From Synechocystis sp. PCC 7509 (GTDB lineage: Bacteria > Cyanobacteriota > Cyanobacteriia > Cyanobacteriales > Chroococcidiopsidaceae), in assembly GCF_000332075.2 (NCBI RefSeq), contig NZ_ALVU02000001.1:3546324-3610323 (forward strand): a stretch of DNA of 64,000 nucleotides, written 5' to 3'. Within the stretch, counting starts at the first letter, position 1; each line of letters opens with the position of its first letter. The translations under genes were made by a program, and so were the position numbers. This document shows, piece by piece, positions 8,288 through 17,847 of this stretch. The notes beneath the pieces were generated by a model. It did no database searches, was not told the origin of the DNA, and saw only the letters and a program-made list of their open reading frames with translations.

Positions 8288-10045
8288 TTAGAAAGTGAAT
8301 GTTGTTCTTAAAGTGCCAATTACGATGTCTTCTCTATTAGCACTTTGACCTGGAGCTGTTAACCAGATTACACCAGGAGTGAGGGAGATGTTATCGGTTA
8401 ACTGATACTTGTAAAAGCCTTCGATGTGATAACCATAGTTAGGATCGAAGCTGCGACGTGCTACGCCGGGAGTATCCAAGCTTCTTAATGTTGGTTCTAC
8501 GCCAGCAATAATTCCGAGTACGTTACCTTCTTTGCCTAAATCTGGGAAGGCAACACCAAGAGCGTAACTCCAAACATCCGCACTTCCGAGATCAGCAATT
8601 TCAATATCGGTTTTAGTTACCCAGCCGCTAATGGAAATGCGATCGCTTAAGCGCAAAGCTGCTGATAATCCATAGGAGTCGGTATTTAGTCTTGTTGCCC
8701 CGCTTAACAACGAACTAGGATCGTTTGCCTGAGCCGAACCTTCTATAGGCGCACCAATAGCTCTTGAGGCAGAACTGCCAAGATCAAAAATTCCATCTCC
8801 AGCATTGTGATAGCCTCTAACGTAGGTTGCCGCAATCCCAAAGCGATCACCTAAGTTAAAGTTAATTTGTCCCAAGGCACTAAAGTCACCTTCAATCAAG
8901 CCTAAACTATCATCAGGGCTGTTGGCATTGTCTGCAAAATAACCCAAACTAATCGATGTAGCACCTAGCACTCCTCTTTCACCAAAAGGAATGTTGATAC
9001 CGCCACCGCCGCCACCACCAATGTTGTAGATTGGGTTGCGTTCGGCAAAGGTTGAAAGCGCACCATTACCCCCGGTAAAGTTTTCAAAATAAGGATTCAA
9101 TGTCGGCACAAAGTCGGTATAAATACCCCCAACGGCGGCGAGATAAACGCGGGCTTTCTCAAATATTGTAAATTCGTAAGCTGCCCAGTCAAGGAAAACG
9201 CTATTGTCTGTTGATGGTGCGAGATTAAAGGTTTGCTGTCCTTCAAACGTTCCCCCTGTATTAAAGGTTTGGGCGTTCCCCGCAGCTAGGCGGGTATGTA
9301 AAATATCTGTGCCGTTAAAGCTACTTTGAAATTCTAGGCGAGCGCGAGCTTGCAAGACGGTATTGTTTTCAGCGTCTACATTATCGCCAAAAGTATCGGA
9401 GACGGCAGCAACTACTTCACCAAGTAGCTTAGTCGTAGTTGAAAATTGATTTGCTTCTAGTTCGGCGGTGACGACTTCTAGGCTGTCTACTCTACCGCGC
9501 AAGGTCGCAAGTTCTGTGGCAAATTCTTCTTGTAGTCTTTGCAAAGTTGCTAAGTCTTCTCGTCTTACTGCGTCGGCAGTAGCGGTGGCAATTAATTCAT
9601 TAACTCTGTCTAAACAAGCATTTAAGCCTGCTGCAAATTCATATCTTGTGGTCGCTCGATTTCCTCGGTACGTGCCGTCAGGATAACCTGCTATACAGCC
9701 ATAACGCTCTACTAACGATTGCAATGCCTGAAATGCCCAGTCAGTAGGCTGTACGTCCGACAACTGCGATACTGAAGTTACTTGCGCTATTGAATTGCTG
9801 TTGCCTTTGCCTTCGTTGCTGTAAGTATCGATCGCTCTTAGTGTATCAACGGGTGCGATCGCTTCTTGGGGTTGAGCTTCTACACTTGTTTGCGCGATCT
9901 TTAGCTCTTTTTCTGCTACAACAACTGGTAATTGCGCTTTAGTTGTTTTGATTTCTTCTGTAGCCATTGCCACGGGTGCGATCGCTACTATTGCGCCTAT
10001 TACTGCTGGGTATAACAGTAAAGCTTGCCAAAATATTTTAGACAT
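8288..10045 (-). CDS. Iron uptake porin, SLH plus OprB type
   Basis: 585-residue outer-membrane protein of the main cyanobacterial porin class. A signal peptide spans about residues 1-28 (LLYPAVIGAIVAIAPVAMA). An SLH domain follows (VQPTDWAFQALQSLVERYGCIAGYPDGTYRGNRATTRYEFAAGLN, about 100-145), which anchors to peptidoglycan-linked polymer. After a coiled-coil spacer (LATLRGRVDSLEVVTAELEANQF) comes an OprB-type beta-barrel from about 205 to the terminal phenylalanine (TLRTTFTF). Relatives are implicated in uptake of iron and small solutes. It has its own terminator at 8236-8261 and a long AT-rich upstream region. Confidence 0.9.
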   Translation of the reverse strand: MSKIFWQALLLYPAVIGAIVAIAPVAMATEEIKTTKAQLPVVVAEKELKIAQTSVEAQPQEAIAPVDTLRAIDTYSNEGKGNSNSIAQVTSVSQLSDVQPTDWAFQALQSLVERYGCIAGYPDGTYRGNRATTRYEFAAGLNACLDRVNELIATATADAVRREDLATLQRLQEEFATELATLRGRVDSLEVVTAELEANQFSTTTKLLGEVVAAVSDTFGDNVDAENNTVLQARARLEFQSSFNGTDILHTRLAAGNAQTFNTGGTFEGQQTFNLAPSTDNSVFLDWAAYEFTIFEKARVYLAAVGGIYTDFVPTLNPYFENFTGGNGALSTFAERNPIYNIGGGGGGGINIPFGERGVLGATSISLGYFADNANSPDDSLGLIEGDFSALGQINFNLGDRFGIAATYVRGYHNAGDGIFDLGSSASRAIGAPIEGSAQANDPSSLLSGATRLNTDSYGLSAALRLSDRISISGWVTKTDIEIADLGSADVWSYALGVAFPDLGKEGNVLGIIAGVEPTLRSLDTPGVARRSFDPNYGYHIEGFYKYQLTDNISLTPGVIWLTAPGQSANREDIVIGTLRTTFTF

Positions 10046-10368
10046 TGTTTATTCCTCACACCTTCAATTAAAAAATTATCGATTGCCGACGGCTAAACCG
10101 TCTGTCAATTTACGTACACTTCGATAAATAACCACACTAAGAAAATTCTATAGCTAAGTTATCTCAACGTAAAGCTTAATTAAGATTAATTTAATCTCTT
10201 AATGTTTCGTGCCTATTTATAGTATTTCGTATAGCAAGTAACAACTAATTTATAATAAATGTGCATTTATTATTTAGGCTGGCATCGCTACCTAGCGTTG
10301 CTATGGAGGTTACAGGCTACAAGCATTGAAGCTAATCAGCTTAGGGGTTGAATCTAGTAGATTTAAGT
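10046..10368. promoter_or_regulatory. 323-bp upstream region of the porin gene with a 10-2-10 palindrome
   Basis: No gene is seen. The stretch 10252-10273 is ATAATAAATG, two bases, then CATTTATTAT, a perfect 10-bp inverted repeat that could be an operator for an AT-rich-site regulator such as Fur; this is inference only. A small GACGG/CCGTC hairpin lies near 10087-10101. The region would contain the porin promoter. Confidence 0.4.
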
Positions 10369-10875
10369 CTAAATGGTGGGAACTACGACAGAATAAAACC
10401 TAGACTTGTCGGTGGTCACAGCTACTGCCTTGACAGTAGTTAAATTAAATATGTAGGAAGTAATGCCAAAAGATTGCAAGTTTTGAGCTAGGCTAATAGC
10501 ATTTAATTGGTTGCTAAAAACTCCAGCTTGAATTACAGTTTTTCCTTGAAGTTGTCGCCTAAAAGCCGTTGGAATAGTTTGTTTAATTTGTTCTAGTTGA
10601 GTGGGATCGTCAATATAAACTAAGTAACTATCAGCTTTTTGGGTAATAGACGGTTCTGGGGCGCGAAAATCAAGATCGCGGGGAACAAATACTTCTTCCA
10701 GTCCTGGGGAGTCCTTAGACTTATTTAATTGCGGTGCGGGTAAAGTGTCAACTACAGTTTGAGCGATCGCCAGGGGACTTGAAAATAGGGGAATAACTGT
10801 TGAAGTTGCTATACCTACACCCAGTAAAAATTGACAGCCAAAAAAAGCGGTAAAACGTTGATTTATCCGAAACAT
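10369..10875 (-). CDS. Secreted SPOR-like hypothetical protein
   Basis: 168 residues from ATG at 10875 (MFRINQRFTAFFG); a TTG start 17 codons earlier is less likely. A signal peptide or membrane anchor covers about residues 1-38 (FFGCQFLLGVGIATSTVIPLF...LAIAQ). The C-terminal 80 residues resemble a SPOR-type fold: SYLVYIDDPTQLEQIKQT, then VIQAGVFSNQLNAISLAQNLQSFGI and a final beta strand RFYSVVVP. SPOR domains bind denuded peptidoglycan, so a periplasmic role is plausible. No known full-length family recognised. Confidence 0.6.
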   Translation of the reverse strand: MFRINQRFTAFFGCQFLLGVGIATSTVIPLFSSPLAIAQTVVDTLPAPQLNKSKDSPGLEEVFVPRDLDFRAPEPSITQKADSYLVYIDDPTQLEQIKQTIPTAFRRQLQGKTVIQAGVFSNQLNAISLAQNLQSFGITSYIFNLTTVKAVAVTTDKSRFYSVVVPTI

Positions 10876-11120
10876 GGTTGAAGAAGTAATAGTGTGAAAA
10901 GGTGCGATCGCGCTAAACAAGCGCAAATAATTAGACGGTTACAGTAACATTAGGTTGCGGGAAAATTAAATTCAAGCGCAATTTCTCGGAAAAATTTAGC
11001 CAAAGAATAATTATTAGCGCTAAAACTCCGTAATTCTGCGGTGTTTTACCTTAGAAATCGCCTGTTCCACAAAGTAAAGTGTTAACTTAGAATATAATCC
11101 GGGCATTTGGGTAGACGAAT

Positions 11121-12176
11121 ATGGACAAAGTTGTGGTTGGTTTATCTGGTGGGGTAGATAGTTCCACCGCCGCCGCTATTTTGCGAAGTCGCGGTTATGA
11201 AGTTGTGGGCTTGACGCTGTGGTTAATGAAAGGCAAAGGTCAATGTTGCTCAGAGGGGATGGTTGATGCGGCGGAACTTTGCCAGCAATTAGGGATTCCC
11301 CATCATGTAGTTGATAGCCGGGAAGTATTTGAAGCAAATATTATCGATTACTTAGTAGCTGGTTACGGTGAAGGGATTACCCCTTTGCCTTGCTCGGCTT
11401 GCAATAAAACAGTAAAGTTTGGACCCATGGTAAAGTATGCCCGTGAAGAATTGGGTATTGACAAAATTGCCACAGGTCACTATGCCCAAATAACTTATGA
11501 TCAGACATCAAGGCGTTATCAATTGCGTAGAGCCGTAGATCGCAACAAAGATCAATCCTACTTTCTATACGATCTTAGTCAAGAAATGTTAGCCGCTTCC
11601 GTGTTTCCATTGGGAGAGTACGTTAAAAGCGAAACCCGTCTTATTGCTGCTTCTTACGGGCTAAAAACGGCGGATAAGCCAGAAAGTCAAGATTTGTGCT
11701 TAGTCGAAAGTCACGGCTCGATGCAAACGTTTTTGGATAAATATATTGCTCCCAAAAAAGGCGATATTGTTGACAAGGAAGGCAAAGTATTAGGTCAACA
11801 CGACGGCGTACATCACTATACAATTGGACAGCGTAAAGGGCTGGGAATTGCTGCCCCAGAGCCTTTGTACGTGGTGGGGTTGGATGCAGTGAGCAATAAA
11901 GTTATAGTAGGCGATCGCACAAGCGCCGATAAAAACGAATGTACCGCAAACCGAGTCAACTGGGTAAGTATTGACGAACCAGTAACGCCAATTCGCGCCG
12001 AAGTCCAGATACGTTATCGTTCCAGTGCTGTACCTGTGACGGTTATTCCTTTAGAAAATTCGCGCGTCAAGTTAGTATTTGACGAGCCGCAATTTAGCAT
12101 TACTCCCGGTCAAGCGGCAGTTTGGTACGATGGCGATGTTGTGTTAGGTGGCGGGATTATTGAAAAGCAGACTTAA
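11121..12176 (+). CDS. mnmA: tRNA-specific 2-thiouridylase
   Basis: Adds sulfur to U34 of tRNAs for Lys, Glu and Gln. The PP-loop ATP-pyrophosphatase motif is GLSGGVDSS (7-15). The catalytic cysteines are Cys91 or Cys94 in [14 protein letters not shown] and Cys193 in PESQDLCLV, with GHYAQ and the C-terminal domain IGQRKGLGI also present. At 351 residues it is a normal length. The ATG at 11121 aligns with family starts. It is a single-gene unit with flanking genes facing other ways. Confidence 0.96.
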   Translation: MDKVVVGLSGGVDSSTAAAILRSRGYEVVGLTLWLMKGKGQCCSEGMVDAAELCQQLGIPHHVVDSREVFEANIIDYLVAGYGEGITPLPCSACNKTVKFGPMVKYAREELGIDKIATGHYAQITYDQTSRRYQLRRAVDRNKDQSYFLYDLSQEMLAASVFPLGEYVKSETRLIAASYGLKTADKPESQDLCLVESHGSMQTFLDKYIAPKKGDIVDKEGKVLGQHDGVHHYTIGQRKGLGIAAPEPLYVVGLDAVSNKVIVGDRTSADKNECTANRVNWVSIDEPVTPIRAEVQIRYRSSAVPVTVIPLENSRVKLVFDEPQFSITPGQAAVWYDGDVVLGGGIIEKQT

Positions 12177-12259
12177 AATTATTAAGTAAGTTTTTGAGAG
12201 GTGAACTTAAGGAATTGTCTCAACTACTAGAAATTCGGTACAAGAAGTATTCATGCTAT

Positions 12260-12802
12260 TCATTTAACTACTTCTAATATCCTCGGTATATCCTTACCCG
12301 GAGGTGAACTTACGTCTTGAGATATGATGTTTCCTGTTTCAGCATCATAAGCAGTAGTTAGCGTCGCTTCTCCAAAAAAACCGCCTTCGGTATCAATGCC
12401 CTCTGGAAAGAATAATTTTACAACCCACACCATTCTCTCGGTTGATACATCATGTAATATCGCACCACTAAAATTTTCCGTTTGATACTTTGACCAAGGT
12501 GCTAATTTAGCCGAAATCAGTTTAGCTTTTTTAGGAATTACCCCAATTGCTTTATCTTTAGTAATAAAACGATTAATTGACCGTCCTCTGTTTGTACCCA
12601 GTGTAGGGGCAGGATTTTCATTGTACAACAACTGGGAATCATTCAGATTTAGAGAATTTGTTGGTGGTGAGAGATGATTTGTTGGGGTTTGAGCGATCGC
12701 TTGTTTACCAAATATATTTCCTTTTGCCACGGTGATGCTAGTTGCAGCAGTTAATACTGCACAAGAGCTAACTACAATTAAAAACTTTGCTACTGATTTC
12801 AT
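12260..12802 (-). CDS. Exported hypothetical protein
   Basis: 180 residues, not recognised. A signal peptide is clear: MKSVAKFLIVVSSCAVLTAAT, with likely cleavage near residues 36-39 (AIAQ). The mature part has a low-complexity N/P/S-rich linker and a compact C-terminal portion with RFITKDKAIGVIPKKAKLISAKLAPW and MVWVVKLFFPEG, ending AYDAETGNIISQDVSSPPG. The last part resembles PepSY-like 'DAETGEI' strands, so a small periplasmic beta-rich domain is possible. No partner gene is evident. Confidence 0.6.
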   Translation of the reverse strand: MKSVAKFLIVVSSCAVLTAATSITVAKGNIFGKQAIAQTPTNHLSPPTNSLNLNDSQLLYNENPAPTLGTNRGRSINRFITKDKAIGVIPKKAKLISAKLAPWSKYQTENFSGAILHDVSTERMVWVVKLFFPEGIDTEGGFFGEATLTTAYDAETGNIISQDVSSPPGKDIPRILEVVK

Positions 12803-12950
12803 TAAACTATCTCCTCGTTAAAATTAAATTCTGTATCTATGGGTGAGTAAATGTAACTTTATTGTTCGCGTTAGCGTAGGAGAAAACTGACTTAAATCCT
12901 AAACCGTAAGTCCGATTCTTATCGTTATTAATAGCAGACTGTACCATTTT

Positions 12951-13586
12951 CTAGTTACCACTGGTATTGATAAATTGCCAATTTGAAATGTATGTACCGC
13001 TTCTGAAACTATTTGTGGTGTCTTTAGATTCAATTCCCACAACCACACCTTCAGCAGAGGGGTAATTAATCGTTCTGGGAATAGTTAATACTCTCGCAGA
13101 ATTAAGATAAACAGCCCAACTGGTGCTACTAATCTTGCTGTTTTGGTAATTATGAGTACCAGTAGGGTATGGAGAACCATAAGCTAAATTATAAAATCTT
13201 GCTACACCAGAACTGTCTTTAAGTTTAAACCCCAAAAAGTGTCCGGCCCAAAGCTTTTGATTTATCTGATCGGTAAGGCTTACACCTACTGCACCATTTT
13301 TAGCACCTGTTTCAATCCACTCAGATGCGCCATTGAAAAATACCCACATTTCTTTGTTAATGCTAGGTCCAACTCTAGTTGTTAACCATTGCGTACTAAG
13401 GTCTTGTTGCCCATAAGTTGACGAGAAAAAACCTCCAATATTTGCTTCTGTATATTGTTGTTGGGCATATATAGCAGGTTGAGCAAGAATAGCATAAGCC
13501 CGTGAAGATGCTAAATCAGCAACACCATTAACGAAGCTAAAGCAAGCTATAGAGATGGCAATATTACAAGCTTTTGTGTGTATGAT
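12951..13586 (-). CDS. Exported hypothetical protein lacking a standard start codon
   Basis: The first in-frame ATG on the minus strand is at 13349, but the frame stays open to a TAG at 13626-13628. The extra residues read as a signal peptide: a basic HTK, the hydrophobic core NIAISIACFSFVNGVADLA, then AYA and a Q-rich stretch. No ATG, GTG or TTG exists in that extension. An ATC at 13586 lies six bases after AAGG, so either a rare start codon is used or an upstream indel broke the gene. The mature part (WVFFNGASEWIETG, then TGTHNYQNSKIS and GTYISNWQF) suggests a secreted beta-sandwich protein. Function unknown. Confidence 0.5.
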   Translation of the reverse strand: MIHTKACNIAISIACFSFVNGVADLASSRAYAILAQPAIYAQQQYTEANIGGFFSSTYGQQDLSTQWLTTRVGPSINKEMWVFFNGASEWIETGAKNGAVGVSLTDQINQKLWAGHFLGFKLKDSSGVARFYNLAYGSPYPTGTHNYQNSKISSTSWAVYLNSARVLTIPRTINYPSAEGVVVGIESKDTTNSFRSGTYISNWQFINTSGN

Positions 13587-13863
13587 TTGTTGCCTTAATA
13601 GGCTAAATGTTAAAATGTAAGCTATCTAATTAGAAAAAATTAGATGTCAAACACAAAGTATTGATTTATCCCTTATTCCCCCCTTGACAAATTTGTCAAT
13701 TTAAAACTTAAATGAAAATTTTGGCTTGAATTTATTGTATATAATTAAATGACTGCAATTAATTTTAGTATTTTTAAAACTGAAATATATCTATTACAAA
13801 AATCAGCTTAAGATCAGAAAAACGGTAGTAACTTTATAGGGTAAATTTCACAAATTTGGATTT

Positions 13864-14427
13864 ATGAAAACTGTTTATGCAAGCGATCGCAACCAATGGC
13901 GAGAATGGTTAGAGAAAAATCACAGTACATCTGTTTGTGTATGGCTTATTTATTACAAAGTAAAAAGTGGTAAGCCTAGCATTCGATATAGCGAAGCCGT
14001 AAAAGAAGCTTTATGTTTTGGTTGGATAGATAGTAAAGTGAACTCTTTAGACGAAGAACGTTACCAGCAAGTATTTACACCACGAAAACCAAAAAGTGTT
14101 TGGTCAAGATTAAATAAGCAATATATTGAAGAACTTATAGCCGAAGGTTTGATGACAGAGGCAGGTTTTGAAAAAATTGCAGTAGCAAAGCAAAATGGCT
14201 CGTGGATTAAGTTAGATGAAATAGAACAGTTAATAATTCCAGCAGATTTAAAGCAAGTCTTAGTAGCAAATGAAACTGCCAACAAATATTTTGAAGCATT
14301 AAGTAATTCAGCAAAAAAAAATATACTCTATTGGATTGACAATGCTAAACGCCCAGAAACAAGGTTAAAAAGAATTGAACAAACGATAAGTTCAGCAATC
14401 CAAAACAAAAATCCCTTGGCTCGATGA
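13864..14427 (+). CDS. YdeI/OmpD-associated family protein
   Basis: 187-residue protein with the N-terminal YdeI signature: REWLEKNHSTSVCVWLIYYK, SIRYSEAVKEALCFGWIDSKVNSLDEERYQQVFTPRK and WSRLNKQYIEELIAEG, followed by a C-terminal helical domain FEALSNSAKKNILYWIDNAKRPETRLKRI. Distant members are induced by stress or antibiotics in other bacteria; the biochemical function is unknown. The gene is AT-rich compared with neighbours and follows a roughly 235-bp AT-rich stretch with no gene (13627-13863), so it may be acquired. Confidence 0.8.
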   Translation: MKTVYASDRNQWREWLEKNHSTSVCVWLIYYKVKSGKPSIRYSEAVKEALCFGWIDSKVNSLDEERYQQVFTPRKPKSVWSRLNKQYIEELIAEGLMTEAGFEKIAVAKQNGSWIKLDEIEQLIIPADLKQVLVANETANKYFEALSNSAKKNILYWIDNAKRPETRLKRIEQTISSAIQNKNPLAR

Positions 14428-14477
14428 TGCTGCGATAACTTGGTACGATAGGTGCTTGTAGACAAAACCTAAATATC

Positions 14478-15653
14478 ATGAGTTATAGAGACGGTATTGC
14501 TCCTCACGGAATGCAGTTAATTAATCGCATTGCTACACCAGAGCAAAAGCAAGAATTTTTAGAAAAAGCTGAGTTTTTGCCACGAGTGCAGCTTGATGAG
14601 CGTGCAGTTTCAGATTTAGTCATGCTGGCTATTGGCGCTTTTAGTCCATTAACAGGATTTATGGAGCAAGAGGATTACGATCGCGTAGTTATGGAAATGC
14701 GCCTCGCTAATGGCGTGCTGTGGTCGATTCCGATTACTTTGTCTGTAACTGAAGAAGTTGCTTCTCCCTTAAAAGAAGGTAGTTTAATTCGTTTAGACGA
14801 TCCTACAGGCAAATTTATCGGCGTTTTGGAATTAAGCCAAAAGTATCGCTATGACAAAACCAATGAAGCAATTAATGTTTATAAAACTGATGATGCTAAC
14901 CATCCTGGCGTACAAGTAGTTTACAACCAAGGTGAGATAAATCTAGCCGGATCAATTTGGCTATTGGCAAGAGAAGGACATCCCCAGTTTCCCGCTTACC
15001 AAATCGATCCAGTTGAGTCGCGGCGAATGTTTAAGGAAAAAGGCTGGAAAACAATTGTTGGTTTTCAAACTCGTAACCCCATTCACCGCGCTCATGAATA
15101 CATCCAAAAATGTGCAATGGAAACGGTAGATGGTTTATTTTTACATCCTTTAGTTGGTGCAACTAAAGAAGATGATATTCCCGCAGATGTAAGGATGCGC
15201 TGCTATGAAATTATTTTAGAAAACTATTACCCCCAAGATCGGGTAATTTTGGCGATTAATCCCGCCGCCATGCGTTACGCTGGCCCGCGTGAAGCAATTT
15301 TTCATGCGATTGTCAGGAAAAATTATGGTTGCACTCACTTTATTGTTGGGCGAGATCATGCAGGGGTAGGTGATTATTATGGTACTTACGACGCGCAATA
15401 CATTTTTGATGAGTTTGAATCAGCAGAATTGGGCATTGTCCCCATGAAGTTTGAACACGCTTTTTACTGTACTCGCACTGAGTCAATGGCGACAACAAAA
15501 ACTAGCCCTAGCACTCCCTCGGAGCGAATTCATTTATCAGGGACAAAAGTACGGGAAATGCTACGTCGGGGAGAACTTCCACCGCCTCAATTTTCTCGCC
15601 CAGAGGTCGCCGCCGAATTAATTAGTGCTATGAAGTCGCCTATGGAAGCATAA
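14478..15653 (+). CDS. sat: Sulfate adenylyltransferase (ATP sulfurylase)
   Basis: Converts sulfate and ATP to APS, the first step of sulfate assimilation. 391 residues of the Sat/Met3 monofunctional type: an N-terminal PUA-like domain ([15 protein letters not shown]), then the catalytic motifs [19 protein letters not shown], a [20 protein letters not shown] stretch and GRDHAGVG, and the C-terminal [16 protein letters not shown]. It is a single gene, 42 bp before the caspase-like gene on the same strand. It complements cysK in the same window. Confidence 0.96.
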   Translation: MSYRDGIAPHGMQLINRIATPEQKQEFLEKAEFLPRVQLDERAVSDLVMLAIGAFSPLTGFMEQEDYDRVVMEMRLANGVLWSIPITLSVTEEVASPLKEGSLIRLDDPTGKFIGVLELSQKYRYDKTNEAINVYKTDDANHPGVQVVYNQGEINLAGSIWLLAREGHPQFPAYQIDPVESRRMFKEKGWKTIVGFQTRNPIHRAHEYIQKCAMETVDGLFLHPLVGATKEDDIPADVRMRCYEIILENYYPQDRVILAINPAAMRYAGPREAIFHAIVRKNYGCTHFIVGRDHAGVGDYYGTYDAQYIFDEFESAELGIVPMKFEHAFYCTRTESMATTKTSPSTPSERIHLSGTKVREMLRRGELPPPQFSRPEVAAELISAMKSPMEA

Positions 15654-15695
15654 CTTACTGTTAGGCTGATAGCTACGGGCTGATGGCTGAAGGGT

Positions 15696-17705
15696 ATGAA
15701 ACGGCGGGATTTTTTTAAAAGAGCAGGCTGGATACTAGCAACGCTAGGGATAAGTGAAGCAGAGTGGATAAGCTTAGGCGATCGCACAATAAATGCGATC
15801 GCTTCTCCACTTAATCGTAAACTAGCTTTATTAGTGGGTATTAATCAATATCCAGGTAATTCGCCGCTTTCGGGTTGTCTTACCGATGTTGAGTTGCAAA
15901 AAGAATTACTAATTCACCGCTTTGGTTTTGTAGAATCCGATATTCTGATTTTGACGAATAAGCAAGCTACTAGAACCGGGATTGAGAGCGCCTTTTTAAA
16001 CCATTTAACGGCTCAAGCTCAAAGCGGAGACACTGTTGTATTTCACTTTAGCGGTTACGGTCGTCGCTTGCAATGGAGCAACGAGACAAATATCAATAGT
16101 TTGGTGACTAGCGATGATGGGATAGATAATGATTTGACAGAGGAAGCGATCGCTCTATTATTGCAGAGTCTTTCTACTGCTTACATCACAACCATTTTTG
16201 ATACAGGTTTTCTGTTTCCTAATGTTGCGCCTAGTTACCTAAAGGTTCGTTCTCTACCTGCTTTAGCACAATGGCAATTGACAAAAGCAGAATTAGCTTT
16301 TCAGCAAGAACTTAAAGACAAGCAAAAATTAGTTCGCAAGCAACCCACTATTATCAGTGCGGTTGATAATGGTGCGTTGGCGGTAGAGGGACAATGGACG
16401 GGTTTTAGTGCGGGATTATTTACTTATGCTTTGACTCAATATTTGTGGGCAGCGACACCAACAAACATTGTTCAAGTTAGCTTTAGTAAAGTAGCAGCGA
16501 TTTCTAAAACGCAAGTAGAAAGCGCCGACGGGGTAATTACGGCGGTAGAAGCCAATAGCAAAACCGCTCAATTGTGGCTAGGAGGATTACCGCCTACAGT
16601 TTTGGAATATTACAAAGAAAATTCTCAGTTGCAGGTTTTAGGGAAAGATTTGACAGTAATGGTGCGATCGCGTAATGGTTTAATGGCTAAAGCCCAAGTT
16701 ATAGGCAATACTTCCTTACAAATTGGGCAACTTGTACGAGAAGCAATTAGAGTTTTACCCCGCAATATCAGCCTAAATGTTGCTTTAGATCCGAATTTAG
16801 AACGGATTGAAAAGGTTGATGCAACTAGCGCTTTTGCAGCGATTCCCCGCGTGTCTTTAGTTGCAACTACGGGGCTACCTGTAGATTATTTATTTGGAAG
16901 AGTACCCGAATCTCCCGCCAGTCGTTACGGTTTATTTTCCCCCAAACAAGAATTGATTCCTAACAGTGTTGGGGAAGCTGGAGAAGCGGCAAAATTAGCT
17001 GTAAATCGTCTTCTTGCAAAGTTAAAGACACTTTTAGCCGTGAAATTGTGGCGACTAACCAGTAATGCGGGATCTTCCCTTTTAGAAGTGGAAGCAATTT
17101 TAGAAGTGATTAACCCCGAAAAGAAAGTATTAATGCAAATAAATTCCGGGCGATCGCCTTTAGCTAAAAATAAGCTCAAAGACTTGCCCCTCAATGCTTC
17201 TATATTACTGCCAACTATTGCAATTGGCAGTCAGATTCAGTATCGAGTTAGTAATAAGAGCGATCGCCCGGTTTATTTGTTACTTATGGGTTTGGATAGT
17301 AATAAAAGTGCGATCGCACTTTATCCAATTTTACCTACCAGCGAACCCCATAGCTTAGAAAAACCCTTACTGCAAAATATAGTAATTAATCCTGGAGATA
17401 CTATAACCGTGCCGTCTAACTCCATTGATTTTCAATGGTTAACCCATACTCCGGCGGCGGTGACAGAAACTTATTTAATCTTTAGCAAAGCTAGTTTTAC
17501 GTCTACGTTAGCGGCTTTGCAAAATGGCATCCAAGCACCCACCGCCGCAAAAGAGTACATTGGGGCATTATCAAACCCTGTAGAAGTTGCTAATGCTGTT
17601 TTACAAGACTTGCACAACGCCGGTGGAAATAAGCCCGATATAGACACTTACAATTTAGATGTTAATAATTGGGCAAGTCTTAATTTTATTTATCAAGTTG
17701 TTTGA
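15696..17705 (+). CDS. Orthocaspase homologue with degenerate catalytic dyad (YG type), Tat-exported
   Basis: 669 residues. The N-terminus MKRRDFFKRAGW is a twin-arginine signal. A peptidase C14 (caspase p20) fold follows: LALLVGINQYPG, LSGCLTDVELQKELL, then VVFHFSGYGRR where active family members have the catalytic histidine (SGHG), and TTIFDTGFLF where they have the catalytic cysteine (DSCHSG). Both catalytic residues are thus replaced (His to Tyr, Cys to Gly), so it should not be a protease. The C-terminal half (about 440-600) looks like a DUF4384-type beta domain (IQYRVSNKSDRPVYLLLMGLD). Inactive orthocaspases of Y-x type are known in cyanobacteria; their role is unclear. Confidence 0.85.
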   Translation: MKRRDFFKRAGWILATLGISEAEWISLGDRTINAIASPLNRKLALLVGINQYPGNSPLSGCLTDVELQKELLIHRFGFVESDILILTNKQATRTGIESAFLNHLTAQAQSGDTVVFHFSGYGRRLQWSNETNINSLVTSDDGIDNDLTEEAIALLLQSLSTAYITTIFDTGFLFPNVAPSYLKVRSLPALAQWQLTKAELAFQQELKDKQKLVRKQPTIISAVDNGALAVEGQWTGFSAGLFTYALTQYLWAATPTNIVQVSFSKVAAISKTQVESADGVITAVEANSKTAQLWLGGLPPTVLEYYKENSQLQVLGKDLTVMVRSRNGLMAKAQVIGNTSLQIGQLVREAIRVLPRNISLNVALDPNLERIEKVDATSAFAAIPRVSLVATTGLPVDYLFGRVPESPASRYGLFSPKQELIPNSVGEAGEAAKLAVNRLLAKLKTLLAVKLWRLTSNAGSSLLEVEAILEVINPEKKVLMQINSGRSPLAKNKLKDLPLNASILLPTIAIGSQIQYRVSNKSDRPVYLLLMGLDSNKSAIALYPILPTSEPHSLEKPLLQNIVINPGDTITVPSNSIDFQWLTHTPAAVTETYLIFSKASFTSTLAALQNGIQAPTAAKEYIGALSNPVEVANAVLQDLHNAGGNKPDIDTYNLDVNNWASLNFIYQVV

Positions 17706-17847
17706 ATCCACGCCCCGTAAAATATAGATATCGCTACTAAGTTCATTGAAACTCTGCCAAGCTGTTAGTAGCTAAGTTAGCAGAATTGCAACAGCAATCT
17801 GTATGCAATAAAAGATTGATGAATTGCTCGTCCCACCAACTATTTTT

